DNA of 64,000 nucleotides from positions 21,030,235-21,094,234 of the forward strand of contig JANCRA010000005.1 of assembly GCA_024362935.1 (NCBI GenBank), given 5' to 3'. A program made the translations under genes and the position numbers. Below are positions 38,661-52,700 of the stretch, piece after piece (position 1 is the first letter of the stretch; each line of letters starts with the position of its first letter). The DNA comes from Setophaga petechia. Its lineage: Eukaryota > Chordata > Aves > Passeriformes > Parulidae. The notes below the pieces were generated by a model. That model had not been told where the DNA came from and made no database searches. It saw only the letters and a program-made list of their open reading frames with translations.

Positions 38661-39750
38661 TCTGGGCTTACATAAAGCCTTTAAATCTTCCAACAATAGC
38701 TATTTTTTCTGGCCTAGACGAATCAAGAAATAAAACAGTTTTTATGCCAGATGAAGACTAGTTCTTCACCAACAGAAGCTACCACAGAAGTGCTTTTTAA
38801 CACTGGATCATGGAGCAGAATATTTTGGAGGGGGATGCTCACTTTCAGCTCCTGTCTGTTTCCAGACACTAAGCAGGGTCAACAAATTTCACTGCACTTC
38901 AATATTTATAAATTAACCTGGCAGCACCAATATAACAATGTTTTTCTTACTACTTGCTATCAAAAAATCCATCTGAGAAAACAGTATCTTCTTAATATTA
39001 CTTGCTAGACATAAATAATCTATTTCCACACTGATAAACTGTTGTAATAATTAGAAAATGCATTTTATATACCACCTGAAATATTTATAGAATATTAATG
39101 ACAAAGAAAAATGAATGATTATTAGCAAAGTATAGGGGACTCAAAAGACAAGTAGCAGTAAAACAACAATTTGCAAGAAATATACTTGGAAGTTGATAAT
39201 TATTATACATTACTAATTTACAAAGAAACATCACTACTACCCTGTGATAACTGAGCTCATTTAAGCAGATTTCCACAACAACATTCTAAAATTAATTTCA
39301 ACTAGCAGTCTTCATTTAACATGCACTAAAAGACACAAAGTGCAATCACAAAAAAATACATTCACTTGCTGGCTACAGGAATACTAATATCAACATAATA
39401 CTAGAACTTAACAGCAGGAGTAAGTCAGAAGTAACTCTGAATTACAACTTAGACATTGATGTAAATTTGACAAAGGATTGGCAATTTGCATACAGAGCTG
39501 TATCAGCAAGAAAATAACAGCTGAATTTCAAAAGTTACAATTAGCTACATCTATGAAATCTTACACTGACGGCACAGCCAGTCATTCTAGTATTTTTTCA
39601 ACTCATAATAATTACTTTAAAATACATATAAAAATAGTAGTATAGTTTTGTATTACACATGTGGGAACAATAAGAAAACTCAACAATACAAGTATTTCAA
39701 TTCAATGCTGACAAGACTTAATGATTTACTTTTATAGGTCATGTACTTAC

Positions 39751-39926
39751 ATATTCAGGTTTTAATTTCTTGTCTCCTCCTCTTACAGCTACTTTTTCAA
39801 GCTTATCTATGCTCTGCATGATCAGCTCCTCATCCTTCAGTCTAAGTTCTTCATGTATAATTTCGATGTCACGAACAGGATCTACACTTCCTTCAACATG
39901 AGTGATATCATCATCTTCAAATGCTC
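39751..39926 (-). CDS. OLA1: OLA1 internal exon A (about residues 125-183)
   Basis: This exon encodes part of Obg-like ATPase 1, a cytosolic P-loop ATPase of the TRAFAC/YchF family. The 176-nt exon is the last two bases of an Arg codon plus 58 complete codons. It opens with [16 protein letters not shown] and closes with [11 protein letters not shown], both hallmarks of OLA1/YchF. It covers the end of the first half of the G domain and enters the helical coiled-coil insertion that separates the two halves in this family. The acceptor on the minus strand is a T-rich tract ending in TTTTAG, and the donor is the strong GTAAGT at 39750-39745. The upstream intron is phase 1 and the downstream intron is phase 0. 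Compared with human OLA1 as I recall it, differences cluster in the insertion (for example LIMQSIDK where human has MIGPIIDK), while the flanking motifs look identical. The frame is intact, so there is no sign of a pseudogene. Identification is by recognition, not by a search, but is very secure. Confidence 0.97.
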
Positions 39927-40439
39927 CTAAAACAAAACAACATTTAAATTACCTATTAAGCTAAAAAGACAAGAAATATATATTTAGAACATACTATAAT
40001 GAGTCAAGAAAGTTTGAAATGGAAAAGCCACGTGGTTGTCCCACCCATGTACAAGTGTCCCGTGCAATGTTTTACATCATACTGGTTTAGTATGTTAATT
40101 TACACATCAACTCCAGGATCCAAAGCTCCCCCTCTGTATATTCAAAGCACAGCACTTAGCCATTTCAGGACAGGACTTAGAGCATTTAAGAGTTTCTCCT
40201 ACAAAGGAATAAGCTGGAGCAGTTTCCTGAAAATGACTGGTGTGTTTTACAATATCTGACCGAGAAGTAGCAAACACAGTAGCTAAACTGAACATCGTGG
40301 AACATTTTAATACACACAATAATGATTACAAGAATGATGGAGAGAAAACCTTTCAAATCACCTTGGCAGACCTCACTGGCTGCCCAATTTTATGCATTAA
40401 GAAAGAAGAAGTTCTAGACAAAGAATTCTGAAGTTCTGA

Positions 40440-40680
40440 ATGACTCTTAGTGTTTCCAAGGGAAACGGGGCTCAGAAAAAAAGGCCTGAAATCATCTGGC
40501 AGACCTCGTCCCTGTTTCAATCTACTTTATCACTGTGGTTCTGATGGTGATTAGATAATGAACCACTCAGACACACAATTTACACAGCAGCTAATTTCAT
40601 CGGCCTGATTTGAGGGTATGGTTTTTAGGGGGCCATCAAAGAAGCAGATGAAGGTGCATTTGTCATATATGAGTGACAAC
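40440..40680. promoter_or_regulatory. Weak candidate regulatory stretch about 0.5 kb upstream of exon A
   Basis: Non-repetitive sequence with a local rise in GC includes GTTTCCAAGGGAAAC at 40451-40465, an imperfect palindrome with 7-nt arms. It also includes a GGTGATTAGATAATG core near 40547 and GCAGCTAATTTCATCGG near 40587. It has no coding frame. Support is slight. Confidence 0.18.
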
Positions 40681-43600
40681 CATTCACAGTATCTGAACAA
40701 AATGGTGCTGGCCCTTATTAGAAACACACGCTATTATCACATATTTAAAGTGCAGTTGAAGCCATAATTTCAAATTGCCAACTGGAAACATAAGGTTAAA
40801 ACAACCAGATATTACTGACGCATGTGTGCTGACTTCATGCCCTTCTGATGACAATCTGGCAACATAATTCAACTAGGATTGAAATTATCAGATAAGCAGC
40901 ATCACTTAAAAAAAACCCTACTCCCCCAAAAAAACTAATGCATGCTTTAAAAATAAAAATATTAACAGATAAAAAGAGTTTATTAATTCTTCCTGGATCA
41001 ATTTTCAGAGTATTTGCATGCCTAACCTGTAACATTAAAGATATGCACGAGAAATCAACCATGAAAGGAATGCTACTTGAACATTTCCAAAGTTAAAACT
41101 TATTTCTTACATAGGAAAAAAATTCAAGACGTTTCTTGTACTGAAAAACATAAGAAATAGGGTAAACAACAAACAATTCCTTAACTCATATACAGAAAGT
41201 TGTGGGGGTTCTTTGTCATCATGAACACCTTAAACTTCATCTTTTGTTTTAACTTACTGAAAACCAAGATTTTAGCAACAAACCTCTTACGCCAATGCAC
41301 ATGGAACACAGGTTTAAAAGGTTGTTCATAGTCAAATATCAAAACCATTCTTACATAAACTTATGAATAGCCTTTCAAATAGTGGCTATCAGAAGTTCCC
41401 TGCTCTCTCATTAACTGTTACTCTCCAAAGCTGATCAGTGAACTCCCTGGGTACAAGTAGAATTACCTCAGCAACAGATCCTGATGCTGGCCATGATGGG
41501 AGAACAGGCTCAGGCTGCTCTGTTAAATGGAAACACTCCACACTAATCTATACCAGTGCCAGGCAATCAAGGAAGAGATACCACAGCCCTTGTCTTCCAT
41601 AAATCCTTACTTGCACACCTGACAGAATGAGATGTAGGCTGTTCAGATAAGCAAATACTAGAGAACAGCTTAACTGCTCTGTTCTAATTTACAAGGAAAA
41701 TATTGAATAAAAAGGGGAGAAGTAGGAAGAAGTCACCACATAGACCCACAAAAAGTCTACTTGCCTCAGCCTTCTCAACAGATATGTTGCATTCATTCAC
41801 TAATAGTTTAACTTTCTTCCTTATATCAAGAAAAAAAGCCTCCATGACCATGTAAATAATATCTTCTCACATCCTTCTGCATCTACTGTCCATGGGTTTA
41901 AAAAGCAACAAAAATCCCCACACTGTTAAGTCAGGGGAAAAGCTGCATGACCATGAAGATCTTGCATTTAGAACACAAAAATAAAAAGTAAAATAAACAG
42001 TTTGTTTTGGTCTTGAGGAAGAAGCTTTTTTGAAAAAGCAAGTGTAAGGTGAATTAGCAACAATAAAAACAGCTTATATATTAGTTATATTTTTCTGTTT
42101 TCTTCAACAACAGCTTCATTTCTTCACATCTTCCCATTCCTTTTCACCAAAAAATTGTTCTTTATTCATTCAAACCAAATTAATTCAGTGTATTCCCACC
42201 CCTATAAAACTGACTCTATAACATCACCTTCACTCTCTTCTCAGCCCACTAAAGCCTTTAACCCATGGACCCTTCAATGTTCTGCCAGAGTTTTCTTCAA
42301 GTCTCCTTCCTCCATCATGCCTGTGTCAGCAGCCATCCTGCAGTTCACTCAGGCAACAGGAGGACAAGAGATCTGTGTCTGGCACAGGCAGCTGCTTGCT
42401 TGGATAAAAAGCCCCTCTTACTGAGCTGGTGATTTCCCACTAGAGGCAACAATTTACCCTTCTTTCCTCCTCACTTTCTCTCCTCATGGAATGAATGAAC
42501 ACTAGCTGCATATTCCATTAAAGGCATGGATTTTAAGTTTAAATTTCCAATTTTACATTTAGAGGAATCCCCATTTAGACAGACACAGTCCATAAGAAAG
42601 TGATAGCTTTAAGATATTTTACACACAGAAGACCAAACTGGCAGTAATGTCCACATCTTAGTACAAATGAGAGATTCTTCAAGGCAACAAGACACTGAGC
42701 TCTTTTTGTGAATCTCTTGATCAGAGTTTCAATGTCAGCCTCAGCCATCAACCTAAACCAATCACACTCAGACCAACAGCCTAGCTAGAGACACAACAGG
42801 GATACTCCCTCAGGGATGAGGGAGACTCAAGAAGAAGGGAAGGAAAAGGCACAGTGACACCACTAGGATGGAAGAGCCTTAGTTTTTAACTTCGTCTCAA
42901 TATCCATGTGGGATATATCCTGAACAATCTATTATGCCAGCCCCCAGCCTGCTCTGCAGTGATGGTCTGCTACAAATCACACTGAGCACTGCAGAGAATT
43001 CAATTCCAGGCTGCAGAGCTGCATGCAGACATAGCAAGCCAGAACTGGTGGTAACCTTAGGAATTAGGCTTTGAGCAAGAGATAAGATCTCTTGGAAAAA
43101 GTATAGATGTGAGAAACTAGCAGTTAAACTACTAGAAACATGTTTTACTCAGTACCTGATTTTAAAAACCGCCTATATAAAAATGCAAAGTAGTAGGAAA
43201 AAATGGAGTTGCAAAACTGAATTTATAAATAAGATAAACAAGAAAATGTGCATTATTATTTACAAGTTTCAATGATGAAAATAAGAACCATAATCTCAAT
43301 CTACAAACCTTACCTGTAATGGATTGTTAACAGCATTTTGCTATTTATTACTTTGTCTTTCTGCCTCTGTGTGAAATTCCTCTGTCAAGCAAGGCCTTTA
43401 CCTCTCTTTTGTTAGAGAAGATGATACAATAGCCCCACCTTCCCTGCAGCACAGAGAGTAGCAAAACAGAAAACCTAAAGGCTTTATTTTAAAGTACAAC
43501 AAATGGAGTACTAAGAATCCCATCACTGTCCAGTTAAAGATAATGCAATAGCTGTACAATGAACATAATGCACAAGGTGGACACAGGCTAGGAACACTGG

Positions 43601-46600
43601 GCAGCACCAGACTAGTGGCTGGTATGGTGCACTATGTAGAAAAACAGCCTGATGAAACTAAAAACTGCTGAATTGGAAGAAACAGGGAAAATGGGAGGTG
43701 GGTCGAGAGATACCAGATGACAGCAAACAAATGAGAATTTTGTTTTTCTGAAGGAACGGGTAAGACTGCCTTGGGTATCCGGCAAAAAACCCCAAATCAG
43801 TTTGTTTATGGACAATGAAGAAGAAAAATGAAAAACAACCATTGAAAAAGAAATCCCCAGATTAGCTTACCTGATACTGCTCTCTCATTACAACAGAATG
43901 TATGAGAAAAATAGTAGGGAAAAGGAAAAACAGACATTTGGTAGTCTTATTTTGATCTCAAGCTGAATATAGCTTGGGAGAGCTTGGTAGAAAAATGAGG
44001 GAGCAAAGGTTCCCCAAAATTATACTAACAGGGCATCCAGATGAGGAAGCAAAGAACTAGAATGGGAAGGCTGTAAAACAGCACAGACTGCAAACATGGC
44101 CACGTGTCAGAGGTAAAGCCCACACTGACGACAAGGTGTGTTTAAATTTTGTGAACCTCAAACAAACCATGTCTGTCTTCTTACTCACATAATGAGGCCT
44201 CAATTTCTGTAAATAGGAGGGAGGCTTACAAGGTTAGCAACTTGTTCACACCATGTCCTCTGTAGTACATGCACACCTGCAGGATACAGGCAGCTGAGCC
44301 CTGTGGTCTAGCATCTAAAGTTTTCATTAAGAAATTAATTTTTTCAAAGTTGTGCTAAAAAATTCATCTTTAAAAAAGCTGCTATGGTATTTTGGAAGTT
44401 CAACAAACAACAAATTGATCTAACTACTTCATTTATTTTAAAATAATACTAATTAAAAAGCATCTTTACAATTAACATCTCCAAAACTAGTCACACCACT
44501 GTGTTCTCAAGACAGTATGACCTGCGGACATAACGACCTTCTCCAATGAATAAAATGAAAAATCCATTGTACTTCCCACATCTTCATCAATGCATTTGCT
44601 TTTAAAACATAAGGGGCCTCAGCATTTCTCAAACATTACCGCAAACCACACCACCTTCCTTTTGACATCTTCCTTGAGTTACAGTGCCTGTGCTCCAAAA
44701 CTGCCTTCTTTCTACTGCAGGAAACTATGGCATACTACTGCAAGAGGAAAAAGGAATCAATCTGCCATATGGGCAAAAAAAATACATACATAAAATAGAC
44801 TTACTCAAGAATCTCCCCAAGGAACCATGTGTTTGTCAACAGGCAAGCTAATCACACAGCAGTAACAGGAAGGTCAACTGGGAAACTCTAACTAGTAATT
44901 TAATTACTTTTGAAAATCATTACAACTTCTCAGGTATCTCTCTTGCATATCCTAGCAGAGGTAAACTATAATTTTATCAGAAGTTTGTCAAAAGGAATAT
45001 GAACAGAAACCATGTTTCTTATTTTAAGTATCCTATACATATAAGCTATTTTATTTTTCTCAAATAATCTCCCATAACATCCAGAAGGATTTCCACTCTA
45101 CCTTTAAAAACACCTGTCACTTCCTTTAGTGTACAAGAGCAAAGATTACAGAGTTAAAAACATCAGGCTCACTGCAAGTGAACATCTACTGTGGTAAATT
45201 CTCTTAATGTTTAATCCAGATACTGCTACTAAAACAAGACAAGTATTTGGACAAGTGGTAAAGCATAATACTGGAGCAGGATTTATTTTTGCCAGCTAAC
45301 AGCATCAAAATAATGATAAAAGCTGAAATTACTAGAAGTAAGGAGCTTGGAAATGATCACTGCCACACCCAGCTCCCTCTACTGTTGTCCTTAGGTTCAA
45401 ACTTGAAATATTCTTCAGTTTTGAAGAAGGGTTTATCTTTAGCTGATCACTTTATTGGGGCTGTTTGGGTCCAAATGTGGTGGGCCAAAAATATGTTTTT
45501 AAGTGGCATTAAAGATATAATGCAGCAATAGCTGGTTCCGCACTTTTCTTTCAAATTATTGGCTTAAAAAATGCAGAAAACAAAACAAATGAATGGAGAA
45601 GATGTGAAACTTGACTCGTTTTTTTTCCTGTGGAAGTGCAGGAACTGTCAATTTGTAAGGTCTTGATGGCAGCCAGGACACAAAGTCTAGATTTGTTCCT
45701 GACAAGCAAAACTAAGAGCACATAAATATGTATACAGGACAGCTGTAACAAATGTCACTTTTAAATGGTATCATCTAATGGCATGCACATTTCTTCCCAT
45801 TTCTTTCAAAAATCAGCTTCAAAATTCCTTTGACAAAATTTACCTCTCAGCCTCTAGAAATTTTTGCATTGCTTATGTTATACCTGTCAAGATCTGATGA
45901 CTGTATGTTATGTATTCATCTGAACAGAACCACTACACTTAGTTACAGGCTATCATCAACCAATTCATTCTCTTGCTAAAATCAAGTCATCCAATTACTC
46001 CTTGACTAATCAAGGCTGTTTTGGCTTTTTCTTTTTTCAAAAGGTACTCAACAGCATAAACAGTTCACTTACAAGAAATGGAAAGGGGCTAATCAGCAGA
46101 ATTATTGTTTTGCTGCCACAATTTGCAGTATTTAAATGTAGTTGCTGATTGGACTGAAAGTTTTATGATATAGCATATAAAACTAGTTCGACATAAAAAC
46201 GAAGAAGCTGCCTATAGCCTAAACCTTATTGTTTCTAGCTGCTCCAAGCTGCCACTGAGATGCTGAAATCCAAATCAAAATACTACTTCTAAACTTATCT
46301 TATTCTGCTCCTAATTGCAATTATGGAAATTAATTATTATCTTCAAGATTAATTTCTCTTTTATATACCAGTAGCTTCATTTCTCTAATTATCCTTATCC
46401 TTAAACTAAAATGTAACCAAACATTTGGCTAACACTAAAGCTTCACATTATGGCATTCTGGCATCTTGCATTCATTTACTAAAGGTAAGGAGTGTATTGG
46501 TACATGTTATGCTGCAATTAAGGAGGATATTTACAATTTGATCAGAATCTGAACTGCATCACAAGCTGAAACTCCCATTGGTATTTAGGGTAATGACCAG

Positions 46601-46721
46601 CATTTTTTGTCAATAAACTATAAGGGAATGTTTAATAACACGACCACAAACCAGAGCTAGAGAATAATTGGTACTTGCACTTGCTCTGCACATACATTCA
46701 ATGAGTGCTATCAAAGGGAGC

Positions 46722-46760
46722 TGCCCGGCACAGCCGGGCACGTCACATCACGGCACACAC
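46722..46760. repeat. GC-rich hairpin and adjacent CRE-like half-site
   Basis: TGCCCGG, CACAG, CCGGGCA at 46722-46740 is a 7-bp GC-only-core stem with a 5-nt loop, in otherwise AT-rich intron. It is followed at once by ACGTCA (46740-46745), the reverse of the TGACGT CRE half-site, and more CpG-containing sequence to about 46770. Confidence 0.85.
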
Positions 46761-49700
46761 ACCCTCGGTACAAGCCCTGACACAAATGAGCAATAATATC
46801 TATCTGGCCTCTTACTGGGGGAATGGGGGACAGGACAAAACAAACTAAAATACAGCAACTTGAGTGGGAAGCTAGAAGTAGGGTATTTCTTTGAGCTACA
46901 AAAAAACAAGACTAGAAGTGTAAAAAAAAATTATAATTAATATCTATACTTAGACTGGCTTGACATGCTATCATCAGTATTCCAAAGATTTAAACTGTAA
47001 AAGATACTGCTATTTCTGACTGAGGTACAGGTATATTTAATAATACAGAATGTACTAAACTTTGATGATAGTACATTTTACTATGCATATTTATTATTAG
47101 AAGGAGAAAATAATATCATCAGAATCAACATTTTTACAGCTTCTTAAACAAAGCACATGTTAACAAAGAACCAAAAATAAAGTAGGTTTAGCATGTTTTC
47201 CCTTACAAGCTAATTTCAAGTGAAATTAATCACCTGTAACACAAACCAAATATTCTTTAAGCAGAGTAATTTTCAGTTGAAGAAGATGCACCTGCCTACA
47301 TCTTCAACATAAGCAAAATCAAGTACAAAAAACATTAAATAAAACGTTGTAGTAAACCCTGACTTCTGAAGAAAGAATTTTTTAGACATCTTTTGTGGCT
47401 TTGTTTTTTGCTACAGCCCCTTAAGTTTTGTCTTCATAAAGCCCTAACTAGTTGTAATCACTTGCAGTCTAATTGTGGACATTTATCTGCTTTTCTTATG
47501 CATAGAACATAGCTATTAAAGCTGAATGGTGATGGTGTGAAGTATAGGTTAAATTGGGTGAAATTAAAGCAAATTACTCTGGGATGTGGAACTCTGAAAA
47601 TAGAAACCGCCAATGATTTGCAACCCTCTTGATGATCAGCTTCACAGAACCCTAAATGACAAGAAAACTTACATATTTTAAAGTTAACTAGATTTTTTAA
47701 AAATAATATGTATAAATTTATTTCAAATGCAAGCAGTCACTTTGACAATAATTATTTTGTCTTACCTGCATCGTAAAAACATAAGAAAAAGGTTTTAATT
47801 TCCATTTAAAACACTTGTTTTTATTCTCAAGTTTAGCTGATTTTTAGCAACAAAAACCAGTTCAGAATATTAGGAGCAGCATTAATGACTTTGAACACAA
47901 CATTACAGTTTATGTGTACCATATGGCTATACAGACACAGGATGGTAAAAGCAGCTGCTTTGGGCTTTCTTGACTGGTGTAGTATTAGGACTTAATTCAT
48001 TACTTACCTATATAAAAGACAAGCAGCTCCATTCACCCTGCTGAGCCCTAATACCACAGCAGTCAGGAGAGAGCAAACCACTCCCCAAAAGTCTGAACCA
48101 GCAGCTGAATGGCAGCCCTTTCAATACCAAATCTATTGGGAGCATTCGACAAAAAAGGGCACGTCTATTTCTGCACCAGCAGACACACAATGAGAGCATG
48201 GAGAAGCAATACAGGATTCTAAATGACTGTAGTATCAACTTCTTAAGCATACAAAGAATTTGCATTTGCATAAAAGTACTCGTAAATCGAGTACTGCACA
48301 AGGTCAGAGACAAAAATTAAAATCTCCCCGGGAAACACTGAGGCAAAGCAATTCACTTCAGGACATGAGAGTTGGCAGAAAAAACCACAATCCAGTTCCT
48401 GATGGAGGCAGTTTTATCAGAAAAAAGTTGTTGCCAAGATAGTCACTCCAATGAGCTTCTCTATAAAATCCTTCTCCAGAGCTCCTACTCTTGAATGTGC
48501 CTGGCAAATATTAGCAATTTATTTCAAATGAAAAATGTGTTTACTTGCCACTGCTCTTTCATGCTGGCACCACTGGGCTGTAGTCATCCCTCCACAGGCA
48601 AAACCTTCTACCTGCTTTGATTTGCTATCAAGTTGGTCATACTGAGTAAAGGACATTATTTGACAGCTGAAGTAACAAATCTTTGAGCCCTTTGTCCCTG
48701 TTTGCCAAGGGCTTGCTCCGACTGCCCTTGATTATGTATTTTAAATACTATCACTGAACTTCCCACCAAATAGTTGGGACACAATTCGGACATACTCCTT
48801 AATTTCCTTTCTTGCAACACATTACCTGGGTAATTCACACAGATTCACTATGAGAAGGCACCTTGGGAAGGGCAGCACTTGATGTAAAACTTTTTGAGAT
48901 GGCTAGCATGTTACATAAATTGTTTAAAATTTCCTAGGAAAAACTAGCCTCTTTGTTCAGATTTTCACAAACCACAATTGTCTTAACTGGAAGAAGGGGC
49001 AAATTAGGTACTTAGCTTAGTCAAAAGCCTGAACACCTAAAAAATGCATATGCTTGCTTCAGTGACAAGTGCTCTTGTCACCCTGAGCTCAGTTCCGTTC
49101 TATTTTATGTTATTTTCTGTTCTAATGACTGAAAACCTCCCTTTGTGAGTTTAAGTCACAAAAAGAGAAGCAAACAGGAGCAAGGGGGATTCTCCAAGAA
49201 CTCCCCTCCCTGGCGAGTGCTCTGCAGCAGCACTGCCTGCATAAAGCATACAGCACGCAGCAAAGTCTGGCCATAAACACCAGTGGATAACTTCTAACAT
49301 CTCTGTGTATCATACATCCAGATTTTCCTACTCAAAAGTAGACTGAAATTCATATATTTGCAATCTGATGGAATCTACACTGTATAAAATCATAGTTTCC
49401 TAAGCAGAAACCATTTGGAAAGTAGAAATACGCCCATACGTATAACTGTGCATTCATACTGTCTCCAGAAACACCCTATGTCTGTGCTGTCTTTTTCCTG
49501 AAGATCAGTCATCCTGGTCTTCTCTTCAGGAATACTCAGTGTCAAGCTCCACGGTGCCAGTCTTATCTGGAATCTCTGAAGGTTGCCATACCAAAATATA
49601 ACTGCTAGCAGTAACTATGTTTTTAAGACAATGTATCTACAGAGGCCACGAATAGCAACTAGCAGCCATCAGCAGAAACACAGGGCAGTTCTACCTAGCC

Positions 49701-52700
49701 TTGAATGACCAGATACACAGGAAACATCTTAATTATTCGTGGACTATTTATCTGAGTCACAGATTGATTATGTCAAAGGTGCAGTAATATTAAAAACTCA
49801 CTTGAGCTCTGTAGTTTTTATTTGGTTTGGAATAGCACTACTTAGCAGTTACAATGACTGTACTCCTACTGAAACACTCTGAATTCCTAATACTGCAACA
49901 AAGTCCAAGCCACTAAACTGCTGAACCCACTGTGACTCCTGTGCAGAGATAGCTCAGCTCCCTGTTCCACATTCTTCACAACCTGGAAGGTTGGTCTTTG
50001 CAAGAAAATGAAGGGAATGAGCAGTTCAGTTCAGCATAGAATGCAAAACTACAACCCTCCAGAAACCCACAACAAAGAGTATAAAATTGTTTCAATACAG
50101 CAACTTCTCTTCAAAAGCATTTAAAGCAGTAACTTAACATATATAAATACCAAGGGAAAAAAAAAAACTCAGTAAGAAGTTTTCAGATGCAAGAAATGCA
50201 TTATCCAAGAAGATTCCAAATATTCTAAAAGTTAAAATTTTGCTATGATAAAACAACAGCCCTACAAAGCTCTCAAAAGTCCTTGCAGTGCCTTACAAAA
50301 ATACTATAAAGATGGATTATAGAATTTGACTGGTGAAGGAAAAGAAAGCTATGTTTACAGAGCACTCATTGTTTAGCAGAAGAACAACATAGTATTTGGA
50401 AGAAGAGTACTTACAAGGAGTTGTCAACTCAGTCCATCACATGTTAACAAAGAACATTATTTTCCACTATCTCAGTGCTGCACCTTTAACGATCTATTTT
50501 GTTGCACAAGGGAAGTGTGGAGGAGTAAACATACTCAAGGGAAGACCAGGTGATGTATAACAAAAATGAGAGTTTGTAAAGATTTAGATCAGCAAATATT
50601 GTTTTATCAGCGCCGTTAGGTATGCATATGCCCTATATAAATTTGTAATGAAGTGCAGTGTGGCTACATGAATAAAATAGCTTTAAAAACAAAAGCAATA
50701 TGCCTCTCAGTAAATTTACCTTACAAAAATATGCCTCATCATACAGCCTTCCCTCTGGACATTCTGACCCACATTCATAATGTAAAACAAATTTAATGCA
50801 CAAGAAACAATACTATTAAACCAGATTTATCCTTTGCAAATCAATTCCAATTTTAGAAAAGTGCTGCCTATGGGTTTCTAGTAATAAAAATTATATAGCA
50901 ATAATTTTTAAATATATCATTACCTTTAGCTGCATCATTAGGTGAACAGCTTATTATTTTTCACACACTATTTTTCACATGTTTACTTCTCTACAAATTA
51001 AGAGATGTCACAGTTCTTAGGACCTCACATCACAGTACAGGCTTGCAATTACAAGAAATATCAAATGATCTTTTTAGAACAGAATCTGAAATACTAAAAA
51101 CACAAGGTAATATATAATTTGCATCTTATCTGTGATGCTGAACTTGATAAAGAGGTTTTGCAACATTTCCTGTTCAATGTTCAAATCTTCATGTAAAAGC
51201 TGACCACAAAAAACTTGATACTAACATTTTACTTTGGATGTTAAGTCTCTTCCTTCACAATCATCAAAAAACCATCCCAACAAAAAAATAATAAATTGCT
51301 TGCTATAGACTGGCTGGCCCATCACAAGGGAAGCAAAGAACTCAGTTTGTACATTATTTTAGTAAAGTAATCCCTAGCCCTCAGACATTCAGTTTTTTCC
51401 TAGCAACGTTTTACTTAAATGGCAACTATATTGTGGAACGTATCAGTGTGTTCTGTAACTATCTGGCACCACCTAGTAGCCACTGGCATCTTCTTTACTA
51501 GAAACCATTAAGAGATTGTGTTAAGAAATTGTGAAAGGCTGATACTGAATATGCAGGGTATAGTAACTCAGACTTTTTGAACATCATGTGGTCAAGAAAA
51601 CATTTTATGTTGAATTAGGTAGGCAGGTATAGTGACGAACTACTTGTGTACTGTGCAAATGACTTCTGGCTTCCTTGAAAAAGTACAGTAAGTACTTGTG
51701 TGTATGTTGGAGTTTTCAAGCAATCTAGGAATTTGCTGGCAAATTTTAGCAGCAGTTGACAAAATGCATTGTTTTATACATGTATGCAAAAAACTGGCCT
51801 GTTATTCCCTTTTCCTAGCCTCAAAATACACATATAAATTAGAAACTGAGAAAGAAACACAGACTTTGATTAACCTGAATCCTGGATATACAGGGTGTTT
51901 TTCCTATGCCTGCCAGAGCAGAGTATCTTGTAGGGCCTAATACTGGGGAGGAGGGATGGAAGAGGAGTAATATGAATATATCAAGGCTACTTCATTATGT
52001 TCCCAAGGTGCGACTGGGTAGAAATCTTTATTTCCAACAGTATTACTCCTTTAGCCTGCAAGCAAGTACAAATATGCAGCCCCGCTGTTCTGCTCCTTGC
52101 AAAATAAATATATTATATTTTTGCAACATCTAACCACAGCTTTTTAAGCTGAAACAGTTGTTCTTCTTTCACTTTAGATGTCAAATCCATCACAGAAAAT
52201 AATTTTGTTTTTAAAAGACCTCCCCAATGAAGCAGTTCGTCTCCCTGCCATTTAGCTCACTATATTTTTACAAGCACCAGGCTGAGCAAACTATGATTGA
52301 GAGAAGCCATCTTATGCACATTGCTGTTGTCCCACATCATTCAGAACAAACCTTTTTAGATCGTTAACTACCACAGGAGTGCTGATTACACAGGCACCAG
52401 CAATTTCCTAACCAATGACCACCTGAACAATGATGTGTTCAGCTTCTCAGACCCTGAAGCCTTTCAGAGGTGAATCATTTCACAGTTTGGAACTAGATCT
52501 CCATAGCAACTTCCCTTTGAGGGTTTTAGAATCACCATCCCGTAATTCTATGATCATCAAGCTCAACCATTCCCAATGGTTCTTTTCACAGCAGATGGAA
52601 AAGGAAGCCTTGAAATTTTACAGTCTATTTCAAGCAATTCATCTGGCAGCCTATTAGAATTCAAAATATTTCGACCTTCAATCACAAAGCATGTTATCTG

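Larger units (their letters stand above)
27716..39750 (-). other. OLA1: OLA1 intron between exons A and B (12,035 bp, complete)
   Basis: This is a phase-0 intron starting GTAAGT and ending GCGTAG on the minus strand. Near exon B it holds two stretches that look like conserved non-coding DNA (28.2-28.7 and 29.3-29.6 kb). It also holds an A10/T13 tract, an (AT)11 microsatellite at 32.5 kb, a coding-like stretch at 34.2-34.7 kb, paired palindromes at 37.1 kb and a 14-nt tandem duplication at 38.6 kb. The rest (about 30.3-34.2, 34.8-37.1 and 38.7-39.7 kb) is AT-rich sequence in which I recognise nothing. Open frames there are short and do not resemble known proteins. Confidence 0.93.

Noticed and set aside
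52530..52590. AATTCTATGATCATCAAGCTCAACCATTC, considered as a CR1 3' tail
   Set aside because: Only a short similarity to the ATTCTATG-type tail; upstream sequence lacks CR1 phrases in the correct order.
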